Source: a bacterium D16-51 (lineage in GTDB: Bacteria; Bacillota; Clostridia; Lachnospirales; Lachnospiraceae). Taken from it: a DNA stretch of 64,000 bases. The position numbers and the translations under genes are program-made. The stretch covers positions 62,001 through 126,000 of the forward strand of contig RAYE01000005.1 of the NCBI GenBank assembly GCA_003612285.1. The letters run 5' to 3'. Each line of letters opens with the position of its first letter. Position 1 is the first letter of the stretch. Under the pieces are notes generated by a model. That model did not search any database. It saw only the letters and a program-made list of their open reading frames with translations, and was not told the origin of the DNA. This document shows positions 9,389 to 19,476 of this stretch, piece by piece.

Positions 9389-10267
9389 TTATCTCCCATA
9401 CCGGAATAGTTTCGTCAGCAGGCCGGAAATCCCCCTGCTCCGCTTTTCCGGCATATCCTCTAAACCATTATCCAGAAGCAAAGCAAGTTCAAACATCGCC
9501 CTAGAACTTGCAGCATTTGGATAAACCACGGTGACCGGCTGCTGCCTCATCACTGATTTGGGCAATTTCTCATCATAAGGGATATATCCCAGATACTGCA
9601 TTTTCATGTTAAGGAACTTTTCTACTACCGTATCCAGCTTATCAAAAAGCTCCTTCCCCTCATTATATCCACGGGCACGGTTTGCCACCATCCTGATTTT
9701 CGTATTATTCTCATAAAACTCTTCATGCCTGCATAAAGTCTTTAGTAATGCATATGCATCTGTAATGGAAGTCGGTTCTGGTGTTGCTACCAGCAAAACT
9801 TCTGAACTCGCTAATACTAAATCAATTACCGAATCCGAAATCCCCGCTCCAGTATCAATTATCACCACATCAGCAATATTATCCAATTCATACATCATCC
9901 GTACCAGGCTTTGTATCTGGTCGCTATTCAGGTTTGTAAGTTCTCTTAACCCGGAACCCCCTGATATGAAACCAATATTTTCCGGCCCAGGGGAAACTAC
10001 ATCACGCAAATCCCTTCCATGAAATATCAAATCAGCCAGATTGTACTCCGGCCGGATGCCAAGCATCACTTCAACATTTGCGAGCCCAAAATCCGCATCC
10101 AGGACAACCACACGTTTTTCCAGCCTGCTTAACTGGATTGCCAGGTTCAGGGAAACATTGGATTTTCCAACCCCGCCTTTCCCGCTTGTAACAGTAATTA
10201 CCCTGGCAAGATGCTCCTTTTTATTTTGTTTTTTTACAATATTTCTTAACTGTTGCGCCTGATCCAT
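9389..10267 (-). CDS. flhG: Flagellar number regulator, MinD/ParA-like ATPase FlhG (YlxH)
   Basis: A 292-residue ParA/MinD-superfamily ATPase with deviant Walker A SGKGGVGKSN (about 28-37), switch I DADFGLANV and Walker B VVIIDTGAGIS. FlhG controls flagellar number or placement and stimulates the FlhF GTPase, acting at the membrane and with FliM/FliY. The N-terminal DQAQQLR motif is the FlhF-activating segment of the family. Its ATG overlaps the flhF stop (TGATG). Confidence 0.94.
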   Translation of the reverse strand: MDQAQQLRNIVKKQNKKEHLARVITVTSGKGGVGKSNVSLNLAIQLSRLEKRVVVLDADFGLANVEVMLGIRPEYNLADLIFHGRDLRDVVSPGPENIGFISGGSGLRELTNLNSDQIQSLVRMMYELDNIADVVIIDTGAGISDSVIDLVLASSEVLLVATPEPTSITDAYALLKTLCRHEEFYENNTKIRMVANRARGYNEGKELFDKLDTVVEKFLNMKMQYLGYIPYDEKLPKSVMRQQPVTVVYPNAASSRAMFELALLLDNGLEDMPEKRSRGISGLLTKLFRYGR

Positions 10268-11571
10268 CAGCCATTCCCCCCAAGGAGCTGCTTTGCAATA
10301 TACTGTGCATCAATCTTTCCAATATCATCCGGCACATTCTGCCCCCATGTCGTATAAGAAAGCGGTGCGCCGGTTAACATATGGATATTAAATATATTTC
10401 CTACGGTATCTGTCTCGTCCAACTTTGTAAAAATCAGGGTGTATTTTGTTATCTCTGCATACGTCAGTGCGATTTTCACTAAATCGTTATATTTTGTCGT
10501 AGCGCTCAAGACAAGAAAAACTTCCCTGCTTTCCTCATCTACAGTCTCTAACAGCTTTTGAATATCTTCACGCTGCTCTTTATTATTATGGGAACGCCCT
10601 GCTGTATCCACAAACACCAGATCAAAATCACGCAGTTCTTCCACAGCCTGCTCCATATCCCCAGTCGAATAGACTACCTGCAATGGAATCCCTAAAATAT
10701 TGGCATATGTTTTTAACTGTTCCACCGCGGCAATACGGTAGGTATCCGATGTAACCAGAGCTACCTTTGTTTTTTTTGTCAGCTTTAAAGTTGATGCAAT
10801 TTTAGCAATCGTTGTAGTCTTCCCAACGCCGGTCGGTCCTACAAAAAAAACATATTTCGTCTTTTTTGACTTAATGTCAATTAAGTGCGGCTGGCCGATC
10901 TTTAAAACAATTTTTTGATAAACCCCTGCCAAAATACTGTCCAAATTTGCATTTCTTCCAAGAGTCTCAGCAATATCATCCAAAATCTGGCTTACATAGC
11001 TTTCTTCCACTTCGTTATCAAGCAGTTTTTTCTGGATTAAATCAAAATACGCCTGATTTGTATTCTCCTGCTCATCCTTTTCTTCCTTTGCCGCCTTATC
11101 TGCCTGAAGCTGTTTTTCCAATAAATCCTGTAAGTTGCTCAAACGCGCTTCAATATCATTTTTATTTTCTTCCTTTACAGAAGCACCCTTCCCCGCCTCA
11201 GAACTTCCCTGCGAGAAAGCCTCACTGACTGTAGGCATCTTTCCGGAAAACAGGCTGGCATCCTGCACCGTTTCTTTCTTGGCCTCTTCTGCCGCAAGTA
11301 CTGCATTCGTCTCCTGAATTGCCTCCTGCAGTTTACTGAAATCCGGCATATCCTGCACAAAAGCGCTGTTTCCCTGCTCTCTTCCCTTGTCATTTTTTTC
11401 CACTTCATCTACAGCCGCTGTAATTTCCACAGAAGGCTTCTTAAAAAAACGTGCCAGCCCCCTTGGCGCAACTTTTTTCACATTCATAATTACAGCAGAT
11501 TCACCAAGCTCTTCCTTTGCAAGCCTGGCTGCTTCTTCCTCTGTCATAGCAATATATTTTCTGATAACCAT
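10267..11571 (-). CDS. flhF: Flagellar SRP-like GTPase FlhF
   Basis: A 434-residue SRP-type GTPase that marks flagellar assembly sites. The N-terminal B domain (about 1-180) is variable and Lys/Glu-rich. The NG domain carries G1 FVGPTGVGKTTTIAKIA, TSDTYRIAAVEQL, G3 FVDTAGRSHNN and G4 FTKLDET. The start MVIRKYIAMTEEEA matches the usual FlhF N-terminus. Its ATG begins one base after the flhA stop. Confidence 0.95.
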   Translation of the reverse strand: MVIRKYIAMTEEEAARLAKEELGESAVIMNVKKVAPRGLARFFKKPSVEITAAVDEVEKNDKGREQGNSAFVQDMPDFSKLQEAIQETNAVLAAEEAKKETVQDASLFSGKMPTVSEAFSQGSSEAGKGASVKEENKNDIEARLSNLQDLLEKQLQADKAAKEEKDEQENTNQAYFDLIQKKLLDNEVEESYVSQILDDIAETLGRNANLDSILAGVYQKIVLKIGQPHLIDIKSKKTKYVFFVGPTGVGKTTTIAKIASTLKLTKKTKVALVTSDTYRIAAVEQLKTYANILGIPLQVVYSTGDMEQAVEELRDFDLVFVDTAGRSHNNKEQREDIQKLLETVDEESREVFLVLSATTKYNDLVKIALTYAEITKYTLIFTKLDETDTVGNIFNIHMLTGAPLSYTTWGQNVPDDIGKIDAQYIAKQLLGGNG

Positions 11572-11572
11572 C

Positions 11573-13603
11573 TTATACTGTCACCATCCCTATCGATTGT
11601 AGTTCTACGTCAGTCTCAATTTCATTATACGAAACAACAATTAAGTCATTAAACTGTTCTGACGTCAGTTTTTTAAAGTACATCCTGACAATCGGTGAAG
11701 TCACAATAATTGGGTTCTTGCCAAGATCTTCCATTTTTTCCATCTCCTCTTTTACAGAGTTCAAAATCTCCTGGGTCTTTTCCGGATCCAGGTTAATATA
11801 TGCCCCTTGTTCTGTCTGTTTCACAGAACCCATAATCTCCTGTTCAATCCTTGGGTCTAATGTAACAACGCTTGTCATCTCATTAGACGGGAAATATTTA
11901 TTGGAAATTGCCCGCTTTAAGCTCTGGCGCACATATTCTGTCAAAACATCTGTATCCCGCGTCATTGTGGCATTATCTGCCAGTGTTTCAAATATTGTAA
12001 CCAAATCGCGGATAGAAATTCCTTCCCGCAGTAAATTTTGTAATACTTTCTGAATCTCACCAACTCCTAAAAGCTTTGGAACCAGGTCGGCAATCAAGGT
12101 TGTATTTGCCTCTTGGATATTATTAATCAGATTCTGTACATCCTGCCTTGTCAAAAGCTCATCCAGATGTTTCCGTACAACCTCCGTCAAATGCGTTGCT
12201 ATAATAGACGGCGGGTCAACAACCGTATAGCCAAGCGATTCTGCACGCTCCCTCTGGGATTCTGTAATCCAGATAGCAGGGAGGTGGAAAGAAGGTTCAA
12301 AGGTCGGGATACCTGTAATCTCCTCTTCCACATATCCCGGATTCATCGCCATATAATGGTCAAACAGAATCTCTCCTTCGCTAACAGGGACGCCCTTAAT
12401 TTTTATGACATACTGGTTTGGATTTAACTGGATATTATCACGCAGACGTATCATAGGCACAACGCATCCAAGCTCTAATGCAACCTGCCGCCTAATCATG
12501 ACAACACGGTCCAGCAAATCGCCGCCCTGGTTAACATCTGCAAGAGGGATAATACCATATCCAAATTCCAGTTCAATCGGGTCTACCTGAAGGAGGGAAA
12601 CCACATTCTCAGGCCGCCTGATTTCCTCTGCTGACTCTTCCTCCTCATCCACTTCTGTTTCAATCTGGGAGTCTTCCATCGCCGCTTCAATGGAACGCCC
12701 TGCTATAATAAACAGAACCGCATAAATCAGGCAGATAACTGTCGGGAGCGGCGTAAACGCCAAAAATGCAAGCGTACCGCCAACAATATACAATACCTTT
12801 GGAATCGAAAATAACTGCCCCAAAAGAACATTTCCCAAATCAGATTCTTTAGAAACCTTTGTAACAAGAATACCGGTTGAAAGGGAAATCAAAAGGGAAG
12901 GAATCTGGCTTACCAAACCATCACCAATTGTCAGGATGGAATATCTCTGCAATGCCTCCATCAGTTCCATTCCCTGCATTACCACACCAAGAATCAAACC
13001 GCCGACAAAGTTAATCATTGTAATAACCAGACCAGCAGTCGCATCTCCTTTTACATACTTCGTAGCACCATCCATCGCCCCGAAAAAGGTTGCCTCATCC
13101 TGGATTTTCTGACGGCGTTCAATCGCTTCGGCATCTGTAATTGCGCCAGTATTCAAATCGGCATCAATCGCCATCTGCTTACCAGGCATTGCATCAAGGG
13201 TGAAACGTGCGGTTACTTCTGATACACGTTCTGAACCTTTATTAATAACAATAAACTGGATAATAATTAAAATTAAGAAAATAACAACACCTACAATAAG
13301 ATTGCCGCCGCCGACAAAGTTACCAAATGTTGCAACAACCTCCCCGGCATAGCCAGAAAGAAGGATATTTCTGGTAGAACTTACATTTAACGACATCCTG
13401 AAAAGCGTTGTAATCAAAAGGATTGTTGGAAACGCTGACATGCTCAGTGCTTCTGTTGAATAAAGCGCCGTAAACAGAATAATAAGCGCAAGGCTGATAT
13501 TTAATATCATAAATACATCCAAAAGCCCGGTCGGAACCGGCACAATCAGAAAGATAATTGGCATCAATATGTATAATCCAAGAAATAAATCCTGCTTTTT
13601 CAT
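11573..13603 (-). CDS. flhA: Flagellar type III export gate protein FlhA
   Basis: A 676-residue core component of the flagellar type III secretion export gate. The N-terminal half has about eight membrane segments with the FHIPEP-family signature region (SERVSEVTARFTLDAMPGKQ, including the conserved charged cytoplasmic loop). The C-terminal half is the cytosolic substrate/chaperone docking domain. The ATG at 13603 has GGAGG 5 nt upstream; a GTG at 13615 would overlap that ribosome site. Confidence 0.97.
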   Translation of the reverse strand: MKKQDLFLGLYILMPIIFLIVPVPTGLLDVFMILNISLALIILFTALYSTEALSMSAFPTILLITTLFRMSLNVSSTRNILLSGYAGEVVATFGNFVGGGNLIVGVVIFLILIIIQFIVINKGSERVSEVTARFTLDAMPGKQMAIDADLNTGAITDAEAIERRQKIQDEATFFGAMDGATKYVKGDATAGLVITMINFVGGLILGVVMQGMELMEALQRYSILTIGDGLVSQIPSLLISLSTGILVTKVSKESDLGNVLLGQLFSIPKVLYIVGGTLAFLAFTPLPTVICLIYAVLFIIAGRSIEAAMEDSQIETEVDEEEESAEEIRRPENVVSLLQVDPIELEFGYGIIPLADVNQGGDLLDRVVMIRRQVALELGCVVPMIRLRDNIQLNPNQYVIKIKGVPVSEGEILFDHYMAMNPGYVEEEITGIPTFEPSFHLPAIWITESQRERAESLGYTVVDPPSIIATHLTEVVRKHLDELLTRQDVQNLINNIQEANTTLIADLVPKLLGVGEIQKVLQNLLREGISIRDLVTIFETLADNATMTRDTDVLTEYVRQSLKRAISNKYFPSNEMTSVVTLDPRIEQEIMGSVKQTEQGAYINLDPEKTQEILNSVKEEMEKMEDLGKNPIIVTSPIVRMYFKKLTSEQFNDLIVVSYNEIETDVELQSIGMVTV

Positions 13604-13627
13604 CGTTTCCTCCACCTGTCCTGTTCT

Positions 13628-14737
13628 TTATATTTTTCCTTTTAAACCATAAACATATGCCAGCACCTCAGCCACCATCTGATACAGCTCCGGCGGAATC
13701 TGTTCCCCAAGCTCCACATTATGGTAAAGCATCCGCGCCAACGGCTTGTTTTCAACTATCTCAATATCATTTTCCCTGGCTGTCTCTTTAATCTTTTCCG
13801 CCAGATAATCCGCCCCTTTTGCCACAACAACCGGAGCATCATACTTTTCCCTGTCATACTGGATTGCCACCGCAAGATGCGTCGGGTTTGTAATAACCAC
13901 ATCCGCCTGCGGAAGAGCCTGCATCATACGCCGCTGAGATGCCTGCCGCATCCTCTGCCTCTGCTGGCCCTTAATCTTCGGATCACCTTCTGACTGCTTA
14001 TATTCATCCTTTACTTCCTGCTTCGTCATCTTCATATCTTCATGGAATTTCCATTTCTGGTAAAACCAATCCGCCACACCTATAATAAAGAAAAACAAGC
14101 TAATCCTTAAGCCTATATTTACAATAATATCACCAATAATAGCAATTGCCTGCATCAAATTAAAGGAATACATATCTAATACCAGATTCCATTTGTCACT
14201 CAGGTAATTATAAATAACTGTAACCAAAACCACTATCTTTGCAATAGACATTAAAAGCTGAACTAGTTTTTCTTTTGAAAACAGCCGCTTAACACCACTA
14301 ACAGGGTTAAACTTGTTAAAGTTAGGTTTCATTGGCTCAAAAGATATCTTATATTTTACCTGATAGAGTGTTACTATTACAGCAATTAGAACGGTTACAA
14401 TGTAAAACGGGGCAGCAATCATCAATACTCTTTGAATTCCATCCCCTAAAGCAGCACAGGCAAGTGATAAAGTAAACTCTTCCTCCGCATAATCCGGAAT
14501 ACGTCTGTATATATCACGCATCCCTTCCATAATATTGTTTCCAAGCGTCCCAACATAAATCCGCAGGACAAAGAAAAATACAAGAAGGGAAACTGCCATT
14601 GTCAAATCCTGGCTTTTGGCAACCTGCCCTTTATTTCTCGCATCTGACAATTTCTTAGAAGTCGGCTCCTCTGTCTTTTCCCCTCCGGAACCTTCCTTCG
14701 CAAACAACTGTAAATCGTACTTCATATATAGCATCAT
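13628..14737 (-). CDS. flhB: Flagellar type III export protein FlhB
   Basis: An export-gate switch protein of about 369 residues. It has four N-terminal membrane segments and a cytosolic C-terminal domain with the autocleavage motif NPTH (VVITNPTHLAVAI). Cleavage there switches export from hook-type to filament-type substrates together with FliK. The start is the ATG at 14737, with AAGG 9 nt upstream; a second ATG at 14734 and a TTG at 14746 are alternatives. Confidence 0.96.
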   Translation of the reverse strand: MMLYMKYDLQLFAKEGSGGEKTEEPTSKKLSDARNKGQVAKSQDLTMAVSLLVFFFVLRIYVGTLGNNIMEGMRDIYRRIPDYAEEEFTLSLACAALGDGIQRVLMIAAPFYIVTVLIAVIVTLYQVKYKISFEPMKPNFNKFNPVSGVKRLFSKEKLVQLLMSIAKIVVLVTVIYNYLSDKWNLVLDMYSFNLMQAIAIIGDIIVNIGLRISLFFFIIGVADWFYQKWKFHEDMKMTKQEVKDEYKQSEGDPKIKGQQRQRMRQASQRRMMQALPQADVVITNPTHLAVAIQYDREKYDAPVVVAKGADYLAEKIKETARENDIEIVENKPLARMLYHNVELGEQIPPELYQMVAEVLAYVYGLKGKI

Positions 14738-14818
14738 AGCAGCCAACCTTTTTTACTCAATCAGATAACTATCCATAAATATAATACCCTATTTATAAGG
14801 AAATAGCAAATACTTTTC

Positions 14819-15607
14819 TTAAGGAAATACTGCCAAAAAACCTGCCATTGACTGTGTAAAATACTTTGTAAGAAGCTGCATTTCCTCAAAAAGGAAATCT
14901 ACAACCCCAGGGAAGAGAGACATCAATATAAACAGAAGAAACAAACCGGCAAACACTTTTGCCTGCATACCAATGACAAACATATTCATCTGTGGTGCCA
15001 CCTTTGCCAAAATTCCCAATACTACGTTTAAAATCAATATGCAGGCAAAAACAGGCAATATAATCCTAAAGCCTATCACAAAATAATCTGTAATATATTT
15101 TACAAAAATCTGGTACAATGACGGTTTTATCTGTGCACCGCCAATTGGAATCAATTTGTAAGAATCATATAATGCATCAATTACGAAATAATGCATATCC
15201 GATACAAGGAACATCAACATGAAAATTGCCGTAAAAAATGTAGAAGTAATTGTTGTCTGTATCTGCGTTGTCGGATCCATTTCCATTGCCATCGCAAACC
15301 CAATCTCCATATCAATCATATGGCCTGAAAACCCCAGGATATAAAGGCACAGACTGGAACCAAGACCAATCAGTATGCCCGTGATTCCCTCTTTAACAAC
15401 AAGAATGCTGTATCCAAGGACTCCGTCATAAGATACAGCGGTATAATCAACTAAGTTCATTACAATTAGTGAGAGAAAAAACGAAAGAATAAGTTTTACC
15501 CTCCTTGGAACTGTCCTCTGGCTGAAAAAAGGGGCAACCATAATAATCGCAGAAACTCTTACTAACACCAAGAGCATGTTATCCAAGTCCTGTAATGTAA
15601 ATTTCAC
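14819..15607 (-). CDS. fliR: Flagellar export gate protein FliR
   Basis: A 262-residue hydrophobic protein with about six membrane segments, part of the FliPQR export-gate complex. Features include RVSAIIMVAPFFSQRTVPRRVKL near the N-terminus and VAPQMNMFVIGMQAKV near the C-terminus, both typical of FliR. The 81 nt between its stop and flhB hold no recognisable gene. Confidence 0.95.
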   Translation of the reverse strand: MKFTLQDLDNMLLVLVRVSAIIMVAPFFSQRTVPRRVKLILSFFLSLIVMNLVDYTAVSYDGVLGYSILVVKEGITGILIGLGSSLCLYILGFSGHMIDMEIGFAMAMEMDPTTQIQTTITSTFFTAIFMLMFLVSDMHYFVIDALYDSYKLIPIGGAQIKPSLYQIFVKYITDYFVIGFRIILPVFACILILNVVLGILAKVAPQMNMFVIGMQAKVFAGLFLLFILMSLFPGVVDFLFEEMQLLTKYFTQSMAGFLAVFP

Positions 15608-15628
15608 AATATCACCCCTCTTTCTTTT

Positions 15629-15898
15629 TTATCTTATTAAAGTTGGAACCTGTGCCATAATATCTTTCAAAAGCTCTGATACACTGTTTAGCATCCACCC
15701 GCCAAACAAAACCAGAACCAGCATAATTGCAAGAAATTTAGGAACAAATGTCAATGTTTGTTCCTGTATTGAGGTAATTGTCTGAAGCACGCTGACAATT
15801 AAACCAATAATCAATGAAATTATCAATAAAGGCGCAGAAACTTTCACAATTGTCCAAATTACTTCACGTGAGAGATCTAATACATACCCAACATTCAT
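15629..15898 (-). CDS. fliQ: Flagellar export gate protein FliQ
   Basis: An 89-residue protein with two membrane helices, the normal size for FliQ. It contains the family segment LIIGLIVSVLQTITSIQEQT. It forms the FliPQR channel with the neighbouring fliP and fliR products. GATGGGG lies about 7 nt upstream of the ATG. Confidence 0.96.
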   Translation of the reverse strand: MNVGYVLDLSREVIWTIVKVSAPLLIISLIIGLIVSVLQTITSIQEQTLTFVPKFLAIMLVLVLFGGWMLNSVSELLKDIMAQVPTLIR

Positions 15899-16004
15899 TT
15901 TTATACCCCATCTTTCTCAACTTTAAATGCCTCCAAATCGGAAAAACATTAATAAGTAATTTAAAAGTAACTTTCAAACTATATTTCTCCAAATTAATTT
16001 TAGC

Positions 16005-16826
16005 TTATGTAAAAGATTCTATCAAAGAACCAACTATCAAATTCCATCCATCTGCCAGCACAAATAATAAAATCTTAAACGGCAGTGAAATTGTAGTTGG
16101 CGGAAGCATCATCATACCCATTGACATCAATGTGGACGCTACCACCATATCCATTACAATAAATGGAAGATACAGAACAAAACCAATAATAAATGCGGTT
16201 CGAAGTTCGCTAATAATAAATGCCGGAATCACTACCGTCATTGGCACTTCCTCATAAGTTTCTGCCTCTGCATCATTAATCTTCATAAAAAGCTCCAGGT
16301 CCTTATCCCTGGTCTGATCCATCATAAACGTCCTAAGAGGCGCTACTCCCCGCTCTACTGCCGCTTCCTGCTCAATCTGTCCATTCATAAATGGCTGTAC
16401 TGCCTCATCATTTATCTGTGTCATAACCGGTGACATAACAGCTAACGTAATAAACAAAGACAATCCTACTATTACCTGATTAGGAGGTGTTGTCTGCGTC
16501 CCCATCGCCGTTCTTAAAAAATGAAACACTACAATTACTCTCGTAAAGCATGTCAGCATAATTAAAGCCGATGGCGCCAGTGACAAAACCGTTAATATAA
16601 TAAGAATCTGCAGGGTAGATTCCAAATCTGTGCTCCCCGCATTAGAAGTAATATTTAAATTAAAACCATCGTCATTTGTCCGGTTATCTGTCACCTGGTT
16701 ATCATTTCCAGTTGCCTGTGCATAAGAGGCTGGGCTTACAGCAAAAAAAACCACACATGCTGCCACAGCCATAACCAGAAAACAAATTACCGTTTTTTTC
16801 CTGCTTTTCCCTATAATGTTCCACAT
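16005..16826 (-). CDS. fliP: Flagellar export gate protein FliP
   Basis: A 273-residue member of the FliP family. A cleavable N-terminal signal (about 1-36, with ASYA at its end) precedes a short linker and four membrane segments. Diagnostic stretches are TCFTRVIVVFHFLRTAMGTQ, QVIVGLSLFITLAVMSP and the C-terminal ASTLMSMGMMMLPP. It is a core subunit of the export channel. About 105 nt separate it from fliQ, without a recognisable gene. Confidence 0.96.
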   Translation of the reverse strand: MWNIIGKSRKKTVICFLVMAVAACVVFFAVSPASYAQATGNDNQVTDNRTNDDGFNLNITSNAGSTDLESTLQILIILTVLSLAPSALIMLTCFTRVIVVFHFLRTAMGTQTTPPNQVIVGLSLFITLAVMSPVMTQINDEAVQPFMNGQIEQEAAVERGVAPLRTFMMDQTRDKDLELFMKINDAEAETYEEVPMTVVIPAFIISELRTAFIIGFVLYLPFIVMDMVVASTLMSMGMMMLPPTTISLPFKILLFVLADGWNLIVGSLIESFT

Positions 16827-16857
16827 GGTTAAATGCCTGCTCCTTTATCTTTTCAAA

Positions 16858-17232
16858 TCATTCTGACTTGTTTTTATGGTTAAAGTCTTTTGCCTTTTTT
16901 AAAATCTCAGAAAAAGACGTATTTTTCATATCTTCTGACTGGAAAACCAGTTCCTCCTCGTTCAATTCCGTTAAAAAAACAGCGTTTTCCTTAAAAAGTA
17001 CAAAAGAAACATACCTGTTTCCAATTTTGGCAATTATTATACTCTTTCCTGGTGAAATCTGCTGCGATTCAATTACAGAAATATTAGAAGACCTGGCATT
17101 TACAATCCCCGACTTTGCATACCACTTTGTAAATAAATGCGCCCCATAAAGCAGTACGAAGAAAACAACTAAAAGTAAAAATAATTTAAAAACGCTGGAA
17201 AGCGTAGAAATCTCAGATAATATCAAAAGCAT
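16858..17232 (-). CDS. fliO: Flagellar biosynthesis protein FliO (FliZ)
   Basis: A 124-residue protein with one N-terminal membrane helix (about 13-34) and a small cytoplasmic beta domain (SVIESQQISPGKSIIIAKIG), as in FliO, which helps assemble the FliPQR gate. GGAGG lies about 8 nt before the ATG. It follows fliY directly; in Bacillus, cheY sits in this gap, but here only 47 nt are present. Confidence 0.85.
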   Translation of the reverse strand: MLLILSEISTLSSVFKLFLLLVVFFVLLYGAHLFTKWYAKSGIVNARSSNISVIESQQISPGKSIIIAKIGNRYVSFVLFKENAVFLTELNEEELVFQSEDMKNTSFSEILKKAKDFNHKNKSE

Positions 17233-17279
17233 AACTACACCTCCAGCATCTGGGGAACTGTTTCCTCTGCAGTTCCCTG

Positions 17280-18431
17280 TTATTTTGCAATCTCAACTAA
17301 ACGAATACCAAAATTCTCCTCAATTACAACAACCTCACCCTTTGCAACAAACTTACCATTTACCAATACATCAACCGGCTCTCCCGCAAGTTTGTTCAAC
17401 TCAATAATTGTACCTGGTGCAAAATCCAGTATTTCCTTAATCGACTTATTAGAACGCCCAAGTTCTACCGTAACCTCCAACGGAACATCCATGATAAGGT
17501 CAATATTCTCCTGCTGCAGGAGAGGCATAATTCCTGGATTAAATGACTGGAACTGAGCTGGCTGTACATTTACATTCTGCATTGGCATCATATATGGCTG
17601 CTGCATCTGCATCATATTAGGATCCATCATCTGCGGCTGCTGCATCATATTTGGCTGCTGCATCTGCGGCTGCATTTCTGGTGCTGCCTGTGGCTGTGCT
17701 GCCGGCGCAGGTGCCGGCTCAGGTACAGTCGCAGCGGCTGCTCCGCCACTGCTGCTTCCCATAAACCTGTCATAAAGTTCTCTCGCAAAATCAAATGGAT
17801 ATAATTGCATAATCTGGCTGTCAACCAAATCACCAATTTTCATATCAAAAGCAACCTGTACCACTTCATCATCTAGGAAATTGGCAATTGCTGTATCTTC
17901 AATTGTATCGTTTAAATCAACCAGACTTGCAGAAGGCGGGCTGATATCAACTTTCTTTTCCAGCATTGATGACAACGAAGTAGCTGCTGAACCCATCATT
18001 TGGTTCATGGCCTCGCTGATTGCACTTAAATGCAGTTCTGACAATTCCCCATCTGTGTTGCTGCCATCACCGCCCATCATCAAATCTGTAATTATTTTAA
18101 CATCTGCTTCTTTCAAAATCAGTATGTTATTTCCATCAATCCCCTCAATATACGAAATATGAATAAATACACATGGCCTGTCATACTGCTGGGATAACTC
18201 ATTAATTGAAACATATGATACGCGTGGAGTCGTAATTACTACTTTATTGTTCAGCAAAGTAGATAATGTTGTAGCAGCCGTACCCATATTAATATTGGCA
18301 ATCTCCCCTACAGCATCCCTTTCTGCATCCGTCAGCCTTTCCGACGATCCCTTTGCTGATGTAGAAGCAGAATCGTCCCCACCACCCATCAACGCATTAA
18401 TCTCTTCCTGAGATAACATTCCACCATCCAT
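17280..18431 (-). CDS. fliY: Flagellar motor switch phosphatase FliY (CheC-like plus FliN domain)
   Basis: The 383-residue protein combines a short N-terminal CheY-P binding peptide (LSQEEINALM), a CheC-type phosphatase core with two helices (GEIANINMGTAATTLS and ISEAMNQMMGSAATSLS), a low-complexity linker rich in Met, Gln and Pro (about 235-300), and a C-terminal SpoA/FliN domain (VPLEVTVELGRSNKSIKEIL). It forms part of the C-ring and removes phosphate from CheY-P. The first phosphatase motif keeps E..N (GEIANIN); the second reads SEAMNQ, keeping the S, E and N positions. Confidence 0.95.
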   Translation of the reverse strand: MDGGMLSQEEINALMGGGDDSASTSAKGSSERLTDAERDAVGEIANINMGTAATTLSTLLNNKVVITTPRVSYVSINELSQQYDRPCVFIHISYIEGIDGNNILILKEADVKIITDLMMGGDGSNTDGELSELHLSAISEAMNQMMGSAATSLSSMLEKKVDISPPSASLVDLNDTIEDTAIANFLDDEVVQVAFDMKIGDLVDSQIMQLYPFDFARELYDRFMGSSSGGAAAATVPEPAPAPAAQPQAAPEMQPQMQQPNMMQQPQMMDPNMMQMQQPYMMPMQNVNVQPAQFQSFNPGIMPLLQQENIDLIMDVPLEVTVELGRSNKSIKEILDFAPGTIIELNKLAGEPVDVLVNGKFVAKGEVVVIEENFGIRLVEIAK

Positions 18432-18435
18432 AACC

Positions 18436-19416
18436 TTATTGCTCCTCCCTTATAATTGAAGTGACTCTGACAGCATATGATTTTGAAGTAGCGCCTGGCA
18501 AAGCAGTAAACTTCTTAATATTGCCTACATATACATCTAACTCATCGTCAACCTTCGTATCTAACTTTATAATGTCGCCCACCTGCAGATTTGCAAAATC
18601 ATTCACAGAAATGGAACTTCTGCCAAGCATTGCCCGAACTGGAATTTTCGCATAATCAATAATATCCTGGATAGAATCCTGGAACTGCCCAGACAAATCA
18701 GCCTTCATCGCAGAATACCAATACTTTGTATTCAGTTTATCAATTACCTTTTCCACACAAGTATACGGAATACAGATATTCATCAGGCCTTCCACATCAC
18801 CAATTTTAATATTCATTGTAATGATTGCTGTCATTTCACTTGGTGAAATAAACTGTGCGAACTGCGAATTCGTTTCAATTCGCTCCAGCCTTGGCTCAAT
18901 CGCCACAACATTTTCCCACGGATCTACCAAAAGATTGGTACAAACCTCTAATATACGTTCTACAATAACCAGCTCTATTTCTGTAAAATCCCTGTCCTTT
19001 TCCAAAGGATTGCCAAAGCCGCCAAGCATACGGTCGACAATGGTAAATCCAAGGTTTACCGCCAATTCAATAATAACATTGCCACTTAAAGGAGCAAAAT
19101 TCAAAACACCCAATAAAACGGGATTTGATAATGCATTGGAAAACTCAGAGTAGGTATTTGCCTCCGCATTCATTACCTCTACCTGCACCGATTTTCTGAA
19201 ATACGCCGGCAGATTTGTCGACAACAGACGGCCATAGTTTTCAAATATAATCTCTAATGTCCTCAGATGATCCCTGGAAAACTTGGATGGCTTTGCAAAA
19301 TCATAATTGCTGACTGATTTTTCCGGTGTTTCATTTAATGTCTCTACATCCATCTCGCCGGAACTCAGCGCGTTGAGCAGACTGTCTATCTCGGCCTGAG
19401 ATAAGGTATCTCCCAT
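18436..19416 (-). CDS. fliM: Flagellar motor switch protein FliM
   Basis: A 326-residue C-ring protein with an N-terminal CheY-P binding segment (LSQAEIDSLLNAL), the central FliG-binding domain (NVIIELAVNLGFTIVDRMLGG, with GGFGNP loop) and a C-terminal SpoA domain (VGDIIKLDT). The ATG at 19416 has GAGGTG about 7 nt upstream; a frame extension to 19446 has none. It ends 4 nt before fliY, indicating coupling. Confidence 0.96.
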   Translation of the reverse strand: MGDTLSQAEIDSLLNALSSGEMDVETLNETPEKSVSNYDFAKPSKFSRDHLRTLEIIFENYGRLLSTNLPAYFRKSVQVEVMNAEANTYSEFSNALSNPVLLGVLNFAPLSGNVIIELAVNLGFTIVDRMLGGFGNPLEKDRDFTEIELVIVERILEVCTNLLVDPWENVVAIEPRLERIETNSQFAQFISPSEMTAIITMNIKIGDVEGLMNICIPYTCVEKVIDKLNTKYWYSAMKADLSGQFQDSIQDIIDYAKIPVRAMLGRSSISVNDFANLQVGDIIKLDTKVDDELDVYVGNIKKFTALPGATSKSYAVRVTSIIREEQ

Positions 19417-19476
19417 AATTTTCACCTCACACCCGAATTCTGGCAAAGGCAGAATCCAGCTTTTTTAGATTTTATT

